Shown: positions 13,044-21,491 of the stretch, piece after piece | Numbering within the stretch: position 1 is the first letter of the stretch | Layout: every line of letters starts with the position of its first letter | Source: Rhodobacter ferrooxidans | GTDB taxonomy: Bacteria > Pseudomonadota > Alphaproteobacteria > Rhodobacterales > Rhodobacteraceae | Length of the DNA stretch: 64,000 nucleotides | Direction of reading: 5' to 3' | NCBI RefSeq assembly: GCF_000176015.1 | Contig: NZ_ACYY01000004.1 | Span: 124,001-188,000, forward strand | The notes under the pieces: model-generated | The model's database searches: none | What the model was told of the DNA's origin: nothing | Seen by the model: the letters and a program-made list of their open reading frames with translations, nothing else | Program-made: the position numbers and the translations under genes

Positions 13044-13949
13044 ATGACTGTCAGCCCGAATTTACACCCCCGCACTCTGCCGCAGCCCCGCGCCTTGCTG
13101 GAGCTGATCAAACCCATCACCTGGTTTCCACCGATGTGGGCCTATCTGTGCGGCGTGGTCTCGGCGGGAACGCCGATCCTGCCGCAATGGCCGCTGGTGC
13201 TGCTGGGCGTGGTGCTGGCAGGCCCGGTGGTCTGCGGCATGAGCCAGGCGGCGAATGACTGGTGCGACCGCCATGTCGATGCGGTGAACGAGCCTTACCG
13301 GCCGATCCCCTCGGGGCGGATACCGGGGCGCTGGGGGCTTTATGTGGCGCTGATCATGTCGGCGCTGGCGCTGGCGATGGGCTGGCCGCTGGGGCCCTGG
13401 GGCTTTGGTGCGACCGTTGTGGGCGTGCTGGCGGCCTGGGCCTATTCTGCCGAACCCGTCCGGCTGAAACGCTCGGGCTGGTGGGGGCCGGGGCTGGTGG
13501 GGCTGTGCTACGAAGGCCTGCCGTGGTTCACCGGGGCTGCCGTGCTGGCCGCAGGCGCGCCGCGCTTTGAGGTGGTGATGGTGGCCGGCCTTTACGCCTT
13601 TGGCGCGCATGGCATCATGACCCTGAACGATTTCAAGGCATTGGAGGGCGACCGCCAGCATGGGGTGCGCTCGCTTCCCGTGGTGCTGGGGCCGGAAGTG
13701 GCCGCCAAGATCGCCTGCACGGTGATGGCGATGGCGCAGCTTCTGGTGATAGCGCTGCTGATCATCTGGGGCAAACCCTGGCACGCGGGGGCGGTGACGC
13801 TGTTGTTGGCCGGGCAGGTGGCCGCCATGCGGGTGCTGCTGCGCGACCCCAAGGGCAAGGCGCCGTGGTATAACAACACCGGCATCGTGATGTATGTCAC
13901 CGGCATGATGATATCGGCCTTCGCGTTGCGCGGGCTGGGGGTCATGTGA
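13044..13949 (+). CDS. bchG: Bacteriochlorophyll synthase (geranylgeranyltransferase), BchG
   Basis: Membrane UbiA-family prenyltransferase that esterifies bacteriochlorophyllide a with geranylgeranyl diphosphate. 301 aa from the ATG at 13044 (MTVSPNLHPRTLPQPRALLELIKP); a start 18 bp upstream in frame is also possible, but family length and N-terminus favour 13044. The Asp-rich motifs NDWCDRHVDAVNEPYRPIPSG and NDFKALEGDRQ are intact, with about eight hydrophobic helices. A PpsR-type palindrome overlaps codons 2-8. The downstream transporter starts on the TGA stop (TGATG). Confidence 0.95.
   Translation: MTVSPNLHPRTLPQPRALLELIKPITWFPPMWAYLCGVVSAGTPILPQWPLVLLGVVLAGPVVCGMSQAANDWCDRHVDAVNEPYRPIPSGRIPGRWGLYVALIMSALALAMGWPLGPWGFGATVVGVLAAWAYSAEPVRLKRSGWWGPGLVGLCYEGLPWFTGAAVLAAGAPRFEVVMVAGLYAFGAHGIMTLNDFKALEGDRQHGVRSLPVVLGPEVAAKIACTVMAMAQLLVIALLIIWGKPWHAGAVTLLLAGQVAAMRVLLRDPKGKAPWYNNTGIVMYVTGMMISAFALRGLGVM
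13049..13066. promoter_or_regulatory. PpsR/CrtJ-type palindrome inside the bchG start region
   Basis: TGTCAGCCCGAATTTACA fits TGT-N12-ACA exactly and covers bchG codons 2-8. No partner site was found 24-26 bp away. It is equal in quality to the accepted intergenic sites, but chance matches to this loose motif are expected in a window this size. Confidence 0.45.
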
Positions 13950-15232
13950 TGCTGTCCTGGCTGTCGATCGTCCGCCTTGGGCTGGTGCAGATGTGCCTGG
14001 GCGCGATCGTGGTCCTGATGACATCGACGCTGAACCGGCTGATGGTGGTGGAACTGGCTTTGCCCGCAGTGTTGCCGGGGCTGCTGGTGGCACTGCATTA
14101 CGCGATCCAGATCACGCGGCCGAACTGGGGCTACCTGTCCGACACCGGCGGCAGCCGCACCCGGTTCATCATCGGCGGCATGGCGGTGCTGGCAGCGGGC
14201 GGCTTTGGTGCGGCACTGGGGGTCACGGTGATCCCCGGCAACTTTGCCGCCGGGCTGGCGCTTTCCATCGCGGCCTATACGCTGATCGGCATCGGCGTCG
14301 GCGCCTCGGGCACTTCGCTCTTGGCGCTGCTGGCCTCGGCCACCGAACCGCGCAGGCGGGCGGCGGCGGCCACCATCACCTGGCTGATGATGATCTTCGG
14401 CATTGCCGTCACCGCCAGCACAGTGGGGCGGTTTCTTGACCCCTACAGCCCGACGCGGCTGCTGGAGGTGGTGGGCATCGTCACCGTTGGCGCGGTGGTG
14501 CTGACCTCGCTGGCCATCGCCGGGATCGAGGCGCGCTGCCACAAGGTCCCGATGGTCGAGGAACGCATCCCCTTCATGGAAGGCCTGCGCGATGTCTGGG
14601 CCGAACCCAAGGCGCGCGCTTTTACCATCTTCATCTTTCTGTCGATGACCGCCTATTTCATGCAGGAACTGATTCTGGAGCCCTATGCCGGGTTGGTGTT
14701 CGGCATGACCCCCGGCCAGACCACCGCACTTTCCGGCGCGCAGAACGGCGGCGTGTTCGTGGGGATGCTGACCGTGGGCATCGCGGCCACCGGCCTGCGC
14801 TTCGGCTCGCTGCGGGCCTGGGTGATGGCGGGGTGCATCGGCTCGTCGCTGTCGCTGCTGATGGTGGCGGCACTGGGGCAGGTGGGGGCAGCGCTGCTGA
14901 CGCCTGCGGTGGTGGCGCTGGGGTTTTTCAACGGCATGTTTGCCGTGTCGGCCATCGGCGCGATGATGGCGCTGGCAGGTCAGGGCCGCGAGGCGCGTGA
15001 GGGCACGCGGATGGGACTTTGGGGCGCCAGTCAGGCGATTGCTGCCGGGTTCGGCGGTCTGGCAGGGGCCGCGGTGGTGGATGTGTTGCGGCTGCTGCTG
15101 CCCGCCCCCGCCGCGTTTGGATCGGTTTTCGTGGCCGAGGCCGCGTTGTTTGTTGCCGCGACGGTGATGGCGGCGCGGATCATCGAGGGGACAACACACG
15201 CCCCCTCGGCGGCATTGATAGCAGGGGAATGA
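13949..15232 (+). CDS. PucC/LhaA-family major facilitator protein (Orf428/BCH2 type)
   Basis: 427 aa from the ATG at 13949, with about 12 hydrophobic helices and the family features HYAIQITRPNWGYLSDTGGSRTR and MQELILEPYAGLVFGMTPG. PucC and LhaA in this family help assemble light-harvesting complexes; this paralog between bchG and bchP is conserved in Rhodobacter and is thought to handle bacteriochlorophyll delivery, without a settled biochemical role. It overlaps bchG by one base and bchP by ATGA, so it belongs to the same transcript as the last two steps of pigment synthesis. Confidence 0.9.
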   Translation: MLSWLSIVRLGLVQMCLGAIVVLMTSTLNRLMVVELALPAVLPGLLVALHYAIQITRPNWGYLSDTGGSRTRFIIGGMAVLAAGGFGAALGVTVIPGNFAAGLALSIAAYTLIGIGVGASGTSLLALLASATEPRRRAAAATITWLMMIFGIAVTASTVGRFLDPYSPTRLLEVVGIVTVGAVVLTSLAIAGIEARCHKVPMVEERIPFMEGLRDVWAEPKARAFTIFIFLSMTAYFMQELILEPYAGLVFGMTPGQTTALSGAQNGGVFVGMLTVGIAATGLRFGSLRAWVMAGCIGSSLSLLMVAALGQVGAALLTPAVVALGFFNGMFAVSAIGAMMALAGQGREAREGTRMGLWGASQAIAAGFGGLAGAAVVDVLRLLLPAPAAFGSVFVAEAALFVAATVMAARIIEGTTHAPSAALIAGE

Positions 15233-16434
15233 GCATGGCCTATGATGTTTTCGTGATTGGCGGCGGGCCGTCGGGATCAACCGCCGCCGAGGATATCGCC
15301 CGCGCCGGCCGCAAGGTGGCGCTGCTGGACCGGGATGGCCGGATCAAGCCCTGCGGCGGTGCCATCCCGCCCCGGCTGATCGCCGATTTCAACATTCCTG
15401 ACAGCCAGATTGTCGCCAAGATCACCACCGCGCGGATGATCTCGCCCACCGGCCGGGCCGTCGATATCCCGATCGAGAATGGCTATGTCGGCATGGTCGA
15501 TCGTGACAAATACGACGAATTCCTGCGCAACCGCGCCGCCGAGGCCGGGGCCGAGCGGCTGACCGGCACCTTCCTGCGGATCGAGCGGGATGCCGAGGGC
15601 ACCCACGTGGTCTGGCGCGACAAGGCCTCGGGCGAGGAGCAGCGCAGCGCCACCAAACTGGTGATCGGCGCCGATGGGGCCCGTTCCGGCGTGGCGCGGG
15701 CCGAGGTGCCGGGCGGCGACAAGATCCCCTATGTGATCGCCTATCACGAGATCATCGTGGCCCCCGAGGCCTCGAACAGCTACGACCCGACCCGCTGCGA
15801 CGTGATCTATGACGGCCGCATCTCGCCCGACTTCTACGGCTGGGTGTTCCCGCATGGCAAGCATGCCAGCATCGGCATGGGCACTGGCGTCGATGGGGTG
15901 GACCTGAAGAAAGCCACCGCCGATCTGCGCGAATCCTCGGGCCTGACCGATTGCGAGACGGTGCGCCGCGAGGGGGCGCCGATCCCGCTGCATCCGATGG
16001 ACCGCTGGGACAATGGCCGCGACGTGGTGCTGGCGGGCGATGCCGCCGGTGTGGTGGCGCCTTCGTCGGGCGAGGGGATCTTCTACGCCATGGTCGGCGG
16101 GCGGGTGGCGGCGACGGCGTGCCTGGCCTGTCTTGCCTCGGGCAAGGCCGCCGATCTGGCCTTGGCGCGCAAGGCCTTCATGAAAGAGCATGGCACGGTG
16201 TTCAAGGTGCTGCGCTCGATGCAGGATGCCTATTACAAATCCGACGAGCGGCGCGAACGCTTTGTCAGCCTGTGCCATGATGTCGATGTGCAGACCCTGA
16301 CCTTTGAAGCCTACATGAACAAGAAGCTGGTCAGCGCCCGGCCGATGGCGCATCTGAAGATCGGGCTGAAGAACATGGCGCATCTGTTGCGGCTGGTCTC
16401 GCCGGTCTGGACCGGGGTGAAGGCGCGGCCATGA
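15229..16434 (+). CDS. bchP: Geranylgeranyl diphosphate/bacteriochlorophyll reductase, BchP
   Basis: FAD-dependent reductase that saturates three double bonds of the geranylgeranyl tail to give phytylated bacteriochlorophyll a. 401 aa from ATG 15229 (ATG 15235 is also possible, 399 aa). N-terminal dinucleotide-binding motif VIGGGPSGSTAAEDIARAG, the CGGAIPPRL motif of geranylgeranyl reductases, and the FAD-contact motif VVLAGDAAGVVAPSSGEGI are present. ATGA overlaps with both neighbours place it in the bchEJG operon. Confidence 0.96.
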   Translation: MSMAYDVFVIGGGPSGSTAAEDIARAGRKVALLDRDGRIKPCGGAIPPRLIADFNIPDSQIVAKITTARMISPTGRAVDIPIENGYVGMVDRDKYDEFLRNRAAEAGAERLTGTFLRIERDAEGTHVVWRDKASGEEQRSATKLVIGADGARSGVARAEVPGGDKIPYVIAYHEIIVAPEASNSYDPTRCDVIYDGRISPDFYGWVFPHGKHASIGMGTGVDGVDLKKATADLRESSGLTDCETVRREGAPIPLHPMDRWDNGRDVVLAGDAAGVVAPSSGEGIFYAMVGGRVAATACLACLASGKAADLALARKAFMKEHGTVFKVLRSMQDAYYKSDERRERFVSLCHDVDVQTLTFEAYMNKKLVSARPMAHLKIGLKNMAHLLRLVSPVWTGVKARP

Positions 16435-16967
16435 ACGATCTGATACCCGCCTGGGTCAACGGCACGCTGACCCCGGTGGACAAGCTGGAGGTGCACCGGA
16501 AGGGTCTGCGGCATCAGGCGATCTCGGTCTTCGTGATGGCGGGGCGGCAGGTGCTGATCCAGCAGCGGGCGCTTTCGAAATACCACACGCCGGGGCTGTG
16601 GGCCAACACCTGCTGCACCCATCCGCATTGGGGCGAGGATGCCGCCACCTGCGCCACCCGCCGCTTGCGCGAGGAGTTGGGGATCACCGGGCTGGCGGAA
16701 GTGCCTGCGGGCCAAGTGGAATACCGCGCCGAGGTGGGCAACGGCATGACCGAGCACGAGGTGGTGCAGGTGTTCCGCATGCAGGCCACGCTGGACCTGC
16801 CGCTGGCGCTCAACCCCGCGGAAGTGGCCGCGACCCGCTGGGTGGATTTGCAGCAGCTTGCCGCCGAGACCCGGGCTGTGCCCGAGAAGTTCACGCCCTG
16901 GCTGCGGATCTATCTGGCCGAGCATATGGAGCTGATCTTCGGCGGCGATGCGCGGGAAGCGGTTTGA
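16431..16967 (+). CDS. idi: Isopentenyl-diphosphate delta-isomerase, type I
   Basis: Nudix-fold enzyme converting IPP to DMAPP, supplying the allylic primer for CrtE and the tail of bacteriochlorophyll. 178 aa with the conserved TCCTHPHWGED region carrying the active-site cysteine and a Nudix-like segment (ATRRLREELGI). It overlaps bchP by ATGA, the gene order seen in R. capsulatus and R. sphaeroides. Confidence 0.95.
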   Translation: MNDLIPAWVNGTLTPVDKLEVHRKGLRHQAISVFVMAGRQVLIQQRALSKYHTPGLWANTCCTHPHWGEDAATCATRRLREELGITGLAEVPAGQVEYRAEVGNGMTEHEVVQVFRMQATLDLPLALNPAEVAATRWVDLQQLAAETRAVPEKFTPWLRIYLAEHMELIFGGDAREAV

Positions 16968-17002
16968 AATACCGGGAGTGCGGCGGCGTTGGTGCGCTCC
17001 GC

Positions 17003-17029
17003 GCAGGGATATTTGAGCGAAGATGAAAG
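17003..17029. repeat. Dispersed intergenic element, copy 3
   Basis: In the convergent idi-bchO gap the minus strand reads CTTTCATCTTCGCTCAAATA followed by TCCCTGC, the same core as the other copies. A GCGCTCCGCGC stretch adjoins it. Confidence 0.55.
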
Positions 17030-17033
17030 CTGA

Positions 17034-17900
17034 TCAGGCCGGGTGGCGGGCGAGGAAGCTCAGGATCAGGCCTGCGACGGCTTTCGGCACTTCTTCATGC
17101 ACCAGATGGCCGTGGCCGGGGATTTCGACATATTCCGCGTTGGGCATCCGCGCGGCCCAGTTGCGCGAGGTGGCGCAGGGCACGGCGCCATCCTGATCGG
17201 CGGCGATCAGCAAGAGTGGGATCGTCATCGCCGGTAGCCGCGCCAGCAGCCCGTCCAGCTTCCATTGCGACATCATCGCCAGCGTCGCATCGACATGGCC
17301 GGGGTTGGAGACCAGCCGCTGATACAGCGCCTTGCCCTCGGTATCCAGCGGCGAGCCGGTGTAGGCTAGCAGCGAATTCACCTTGGCGGGCGTGCCCGAG
17401 ATGCGGGCAAAGATCTGCGGCACGAAGGGGGCCAGCGTCAGGGCGCGGGCCAGCAGCGGGAACAGCCAGCCCGCCACGCCGTCGAAATTGCTGAGTGCGG
17501 CGTTGATGCCGATCACCGCGCGGGGTTTGTGCGGCAAAAGCTCGGTCAGCCGCAGCGCGATGGCCGCCCCCGCCGAATGGCCGATGATTGCGTCGGGTTG
17601 CCAGCCCTCGTGGGCGCAGAGGTGCAGAAGATCGGTGGACATGCCATCCAACCCCAGACGGCTGCGGGCCCCGGAGCGGGAATAGCCCTGCCCCGGCAGG
17701 TCCATCGCGACCACCCGGAAATGCTGGGCCAGCAGCGGCATCAACTGCCGCCAGCTATGGGTCGAGCCACCGGCACCGTGGATCAGCAGCAGCAGCGGGC
17801 CGGTGCCCATCTCCTGCACATGCCAGAGATGCGGCTTGCAGACCACAAAGCGCGAGGCGTCGCGGTGCGGCCAGTCGGCGGGGATCATGGAGGGGGCCAA
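17034..17900 (-). CDS. bchO: BchO, alpha/beta-hydrolase-fold protein of the Mg chelatase operon
   Basis: 288 aa with an alpha/beta hydrolase fold: oxyanion-type motif HGAGGSTHSW, nucleophile elbow GHSAGA, acid within AADQDGA and histidine in GHGHLVHEE. It is conserved next to bchID in purple bacteria and annotated as a putative Mg chelatase accessory protein; the actual substrate is not known. It starts 3 bp after the bchD stop, so it is cotranscribed with crtA-bchI-bchD. Confidence 0.92.
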   Translation of the reverse strand: MAPSMIPADWPHRDASRFVVCKPHLWHVQEMGTGPLLLLIHGAGGSTHSWRQLMPLLAQHFRVVAMDLPGQGYSRSGARSRLGLDGMSTDLLHLCAHEGWQPDAIIGHSAGAAIALRLTELLPHKPRAVIGINAALSNFDGVAGWLFPLLARALTLAPFVPQIFARISGTPAKVNSLLAYTGSPLDTEGKALYQRLVSNPGHVDATLAMMSQWKLDGLLARLPAMTIPLLLIAADQDGAVPCATSRNWAARMPNAEYVEIPGHGHLVHEEVPKAVAGLILSFLARHPA

Positions 17901-17903
17901 GGC

Positions 17904-19584
17904 TCAGGCCCCCAGCGCGCCAGCCAGCGCCGCCGACAGCCTGCGCGAATCGGCCCGCGGCAGGGCAAGGTAGGGTGCGTTCATCTGGGCGGCCAGCACC
18001 CGCAACTCGGCCTGTGGGCGCGTGGCGGTGTCGATCACCAGCCCCGGCACGCCGGTCGCGGCCAGCACCCGGGCCATCTGCGCCGCCTCGGCCATGGCGG
18101 TGGGGCGGTTGGCGGTGCCATCCAGTGCGATGTTGGCGCGGCCATCGGTCAGCAGCGCCACCGTGGGCGTCATGCCGCGCGAACGGGCCAGCCGTGCCAC
18201 CTCCAGCGCCAGCCGCAGGCCTGCCGCCAAAGGCGTGCCACCGCCACCCGGCAGCCCGGCCAACCGGCGTTTGGTCTGCACCAGCGATCGGGTGGGCGGC
18301 AGCAGCAGTTCGGCGGTGGTGCCGCGAAACGCCACCAGCGCCACGTGATCGCGCCGCGCATAGGCCTGCGCCAGCAACAGTTCCACAGCCCCCTTGGCCT
18401 CGGCCAACCGCGCCAGCGCCGCCGAGCCCGAGGCATCGACGGTGAAAATCAGCACCCGGTCCGAGCTTTCCTGAAACCGCCGCAGCCGGATATCGTCGGG
18501 GCGCACCAGCAGGCGACCGGCGGCATCGGGTTGCAGCTTGCGGCGCACGCCTTGCCAGGGGGCGGCGTTGCGCAGGGTGGCCACCGGGTCGATGCGCGAC
18601 TGGCCGTCCGGCTCGCCGGGGCGCGAGGGCAGCGGGCGGCCGCGGCGGTTGCCCTTGCGGGCGGCACCGGTGCCGGCACTGCCAGCGGCGACGCGGGCGG
18701 CGCGACCGGCGGCGAGTTTGGCCAGCAGGTCGGCGGGCAGGGCGGCGCGCACGGCGTCCAGCAAAATCTCCTCGGGCAGCATCATCTGCTCGGGGTCGGG
18801 CGCGTTGGCCTCGCCTTCGTCATCCGGGGGGCGGCGGTGGCGGCGGGGTGTCATCTTCGGGCGGCGGCTGATCATATTCCGCTTCCGGCAGGGCGCGGTG
18901 GGCATAGATCAGGTCGGCGGCCAGCCGCAGGTCGGGTTCCGCCACGGTATCCACAGCCCGCCAGGCCGCCGAGGCTCGTGCCGCTGCCACCGCCAGCAAG
19001 GGTGCGCGCAGGCTGGCGATGCCCAGACGCGCGGCGAGCCGGGTCAGGGTTTCCAGCGCCTCGGGCGGGGTGGTGATATAGTCCAGCCGCTCGCGCGCGG
19101 CGGCCAGTTTGGTATCGTCGAGAGCAAGGTCCGTCGCTTCGGACCAGGCGATATCCGACAGATCGACGAACAGCCCCAGCCGGTCGGTCAGCGGATGCGG
19201 CGGGGTTTCGTCGGCCTCGGCGCCCTCGTCGAGCGCAATGACGCAAGAGCCGCGGGTGTCCAGCCATTGCCCCAGCCGCACCGCCAGCCCCGGCGGGCAG
19301 CGTTCGGCCATTGCCAGCACCACCGCCGCGCGGGCGTCGAGGATTCCGCGCGCCCGCACCGCATGGCCGGATGCCAGCGTGGCCGCCAGATCGACGCCGC
19401 CATACAACGCATCGTCGGCCACGCCCGGATGCATCCGGCGCAGCGGCAAGGGCAGGTGGGTGAAGGCCGCCGTCAGCCGGTCGCGCACCGGACCCGAGCG
19501 CGCCCGCAGCCACAAGCCGCGCAGACCGGCGGGGTCAATCGCCAGCAGCGTCAGCGCGGCCTTGGCCCGCGCCCATGGGGCCAT
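17904..19584 (-). CDS. bchD: Magnesium chelatase subunit D, BchD, reading frame interrupted by a +1 shift
   Basis: AAA+/VWA subunit that couples BchI to BchH. Two overlapping frames together give one BchD of about 559 aa, near the usual 560. The first (start ATG 19584, MAPWARAKAALTLL) has the AAA-like region and ends in PPPEDDTPPPPPPPG with a premature stop. The second carries DDEGEANAPDPEQ, LPEEILLDAVRAALPADLL and a VWA domain with MIDAS DASGS, ending at 17904. The junction is a run of six C (coding strand) at 18831-18826; removing one C joins the frames exactly. Either an assembly or sequencing indel, a recent mutation, or programmed slippage. Confidence 0.88.
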
Positions 19585-19607
19585 CTGGCCCTCGGATGCC
19601 GGATCGG

Positions 19608-20612
19608 TCAGGGCAATACCTCGGTCAGGGTGCGGGCGACGCGCACGGTGGAGCCGGCCTCGTCCAAGGGGTCGCGGCGCAGACGGTGGCGCAGCGCCGA
19701 AGGGGCGACGGCGCGCAGATGGGCGCGGGTCACTTCCGCAGCACCTTCAAAGGCGGCGATGGCACGGGCGGCGCGCAGCAGCGTCAACTCGCCGCGCAGA
19801 CCGTCAGACCCCAAGGCGATGCACAGCGCGGCGCAGTCGTGCAGCACGGCTTCGGTGGTGACCAGCTTCGGCAACGCCTCGCGCGCGGCCAGAATCGCCT
19901 TGCGCAGATCGGTATCCTTGCGGCGCCACTTCTTCATGAAGTTTTCGTTGTCATTCTCGAACGCATCGCGGCGGCGGATCACTTCGACCCGCGTTTCCAC
20001 GTCGCGCGGCGAGGTCACCTCGACCGACAGACCGAAGCGGTCCAGCAGCTGCGGCCGCAACTCGCCTTCTTCGGGGTTGCCGGAACCGACCAGCACGAAG
20101 CGGGCGGCGTGGCGGATGGAAAGCCCCTCGCGTTCCACCACGTTCTCGCCCGATTGCGCCACGTCCAGCAGCAGGTCAACGATATGGTCCTCCAGCAGGT
20201 TGACCTCGTCGATATACAGATAGCCGCGGTTGGCGCGCGCCAGCAGCCCCGGCTCGAAGGCCTTTTCGCCGCGGGTCAGGGCGCGCTCGATATCCAGCGC
20301 CCCCACCACCCGGTCTTCGGTCACGCCCAGCGGCAGGTCGATCACCGGCGTGGCGCGCGTGACCATCTTGGTCGAGCGCACATGCGCCCATTCCGGGCAA
20401 TCCTCGGGCTTGGCCGAGTTTACCGGGCAGCCTTCGACCGCCGTAATCTCTGGCAGCAGGGCGGCCAGCGCCCGCACTGCCGTTGATTTGCCGGTGCCCC
20501 GGTCGCCGAACACCAACACGCCACCGATCCCGGGATCGATGGCGGTCAGCACCATGGCCTGTTTCATCTCGGCTTGGCCGACGATGGCAGAAAACGGAAA
20601 GGGTTGCGTCAT
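19608..20612 (-). CDS. bchI: Magnesium chelatase subunit I, BchI
   Basis: AAA+ ATPase of Mg chelatase; forms hexameric rings with BchD that drive Mg2+ insertion. 334 aa with Walker A GDRGTGKS, Walker B YLYIDEVNLL, sensor 1 FVLVGSGNPEEGELRPQLLDR and the insertion helices typical of the family. It overlaps the crtA stop by ATGA and is followed by bchD after 23 bp. Confidence 0.97.
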   Translation of the reverse strand: MTQPFPFSAIVGQAEMKQAMVLTAIDPGIGGVLVFGDRGTGKSTAVRALAALLPEITAVEGCPVNSAKPEDCPEWAHVRSTKMVTRATPVIDLPLGVTEDRVVGALDIERALTRGEKAFEPGLLARANRGYLYIDEVNLLEDHIVDLLLDVAQSGENVVEREGLSIRHAARFVLVGSGNPEEGELRPQLLDRFGLSVEVTSPRDVETRVEVIRRRDAFENDNENFMKKWRRKDTDLRKAILAAREALPKLVTTEAVLHDCAALCIALGSDGLRGELTLLRAARAIAAFEGAAEVTRAHLRAVAPSALRHRLRRDPLDEAGSTVRVARTLTEVLP

Positions 20613-21361
20613 GCAGCGTCCATCTCAGTGGTTTGGTCTGGCTCGGCCACCGGCTCGGGGATCTGATTGAGCTTGGCCAATGGATCGACACCGTTCCACG
20701 ACCCGACGGCGCCTGCAATACGAAAACGGGCGTAAAGGTCCTCCGAGAACCAGCCTTCGTCGTAAACCGCCTTGATCGCCTTGCCGTGCGCCCCGTTGCC
20801 ACGGGCGAAAGCCGCCATGGTTTCGGTATCGGGCCAGATCGAGAAGGTGGCCTGATGCAGCACCGGAATCTCGCCGATGCCGATCTTGAACACGATGTTC
20901 GGGTCGGTGCCGATCACCGCCGAGATATCCGGCACCCGGCCCCAGAACCGTGCGGCCATATGCGGGCGCAGGCTGGCGCGGGTCAGCACGGCCAGCGCGC
21001 CTTCGGGCATCACGCCATCAGGCTGGAAGGGCTCTTTGCCCGACCATTTGCCGCGCGAGTTGATCGGGTTCAGGAAGATCGTCCAGGTTTCCGAGGCGTG
21101 CTTGGTCCAGTCCTTGTAGACCGGGGCGTTTTCGATGTCGCGGCGCGCGGTTTCCTCGTCGGGCCAGGTCGCCAGAATCGCCCAGACGGTGAAGTTGGGC
21201 TGCGGCGTGAAGCCCTCGCCCATGCCCGAGCCGCAAATCTTCCAGAAGCCGACCTGTTTCATGCCCATCAGGGCCATGCGGGCCAGTGCCATCTGGCCTG
21301 CCAGCCAGAACCGGGAACCGGGTTTGTCAAAGCGGAATAGGCTGAGTGTGACTGTCTGCAT
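20609..21361 (-). CDS. crtA: Spheroidene monooxygenase, CrtA
   Basis: Oxygen-dependent enzyme that introduces the C2 keto group, turning spheroidene into spheroidenone; heme-containing in characterised members. 250 aa from the ATG at 21361 (MQTVTLSLFRFDKPGSRFWL), preferred over upstream in-frame ATGs because family proteins start here. First gene of crtA-bchI-bchD-bchO; divergent from crtI over a 130-bp region holding a PpsR site. Confidence 0.95.
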   Translation of the reverse strand: MQTVTLSLFRFDKPGSRFWLAGQMALARMALMGMKQVGFWKICGSGMGEGFTPQPNFTVWAILATWPDEETARRDIENAPVYKDWTKHASETWTIFLNPINSRGKWSGKEPFQPDGVMPEGALAVLTRASLRPHMAARFWGRVPDISAVIGTDPNIVFKIGIGEIPVLHQATFSIWPDTETMAAFARGNGAHGKAIKAVYDEGWFSEDLYARFRIAGAVGSWNGVDPLAKLNQIPEPVAEPDQTTEMDAA

Positions 21362-21449
21362 GGCTTTCTCCAATGCGTGAAGTGACGGCCTTTCATACGC
21401 CTTTCCGCCGTGCAGCGAAAGCATGACGGGGCTGATTCTGCTGCGGCAC

Positions 21450-21470
21450 GTTGGATGTTGTAAATCCAAC
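21450..21470. repeat. Inverted repeat in the crtA-crtI intergenic region
   Basis: GTTGGAT and ATCCAAC are perfect 7-bp arms separated by GTTGTAA. The dyad overlaps the left part of the PpsR site at 21459. It could be a separate operator; I know of no named factor for it. Confidence 0.4.
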
Positions 21471-21476
21471 TAGACA
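21459..21476. promoter_or_regulatory. PpsR/CrtJ-type site between crtA and crtI
   Basis: TGTAAATCCAACTAGACA is an exact TGT-N12-ACA match, 15 bp before the crtI start. A degenerate partner (CGT-N12-ACA) lies at 21483-21500 across the crtI start codon, 24 bp away. Confidence 0.8.
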
Positions 21477-21491
21477 GTATATCGTGCCGCC

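Noticed and set aside
13592-15280. A 562-codon minus-strand frame opposite bchG and the transporter gene
   Set aside because: His/Arg/Gln-rich shadow of two membrane protein genes on the plus strand; no start signal or family features.
17904-19584. Two separate genes in place of bchD
   Set aside because: The pieces match the N-terminal and C-terminal halves of one BchD, add up to the normal length, and meet at a homopolymer; a frameshift explains them better.
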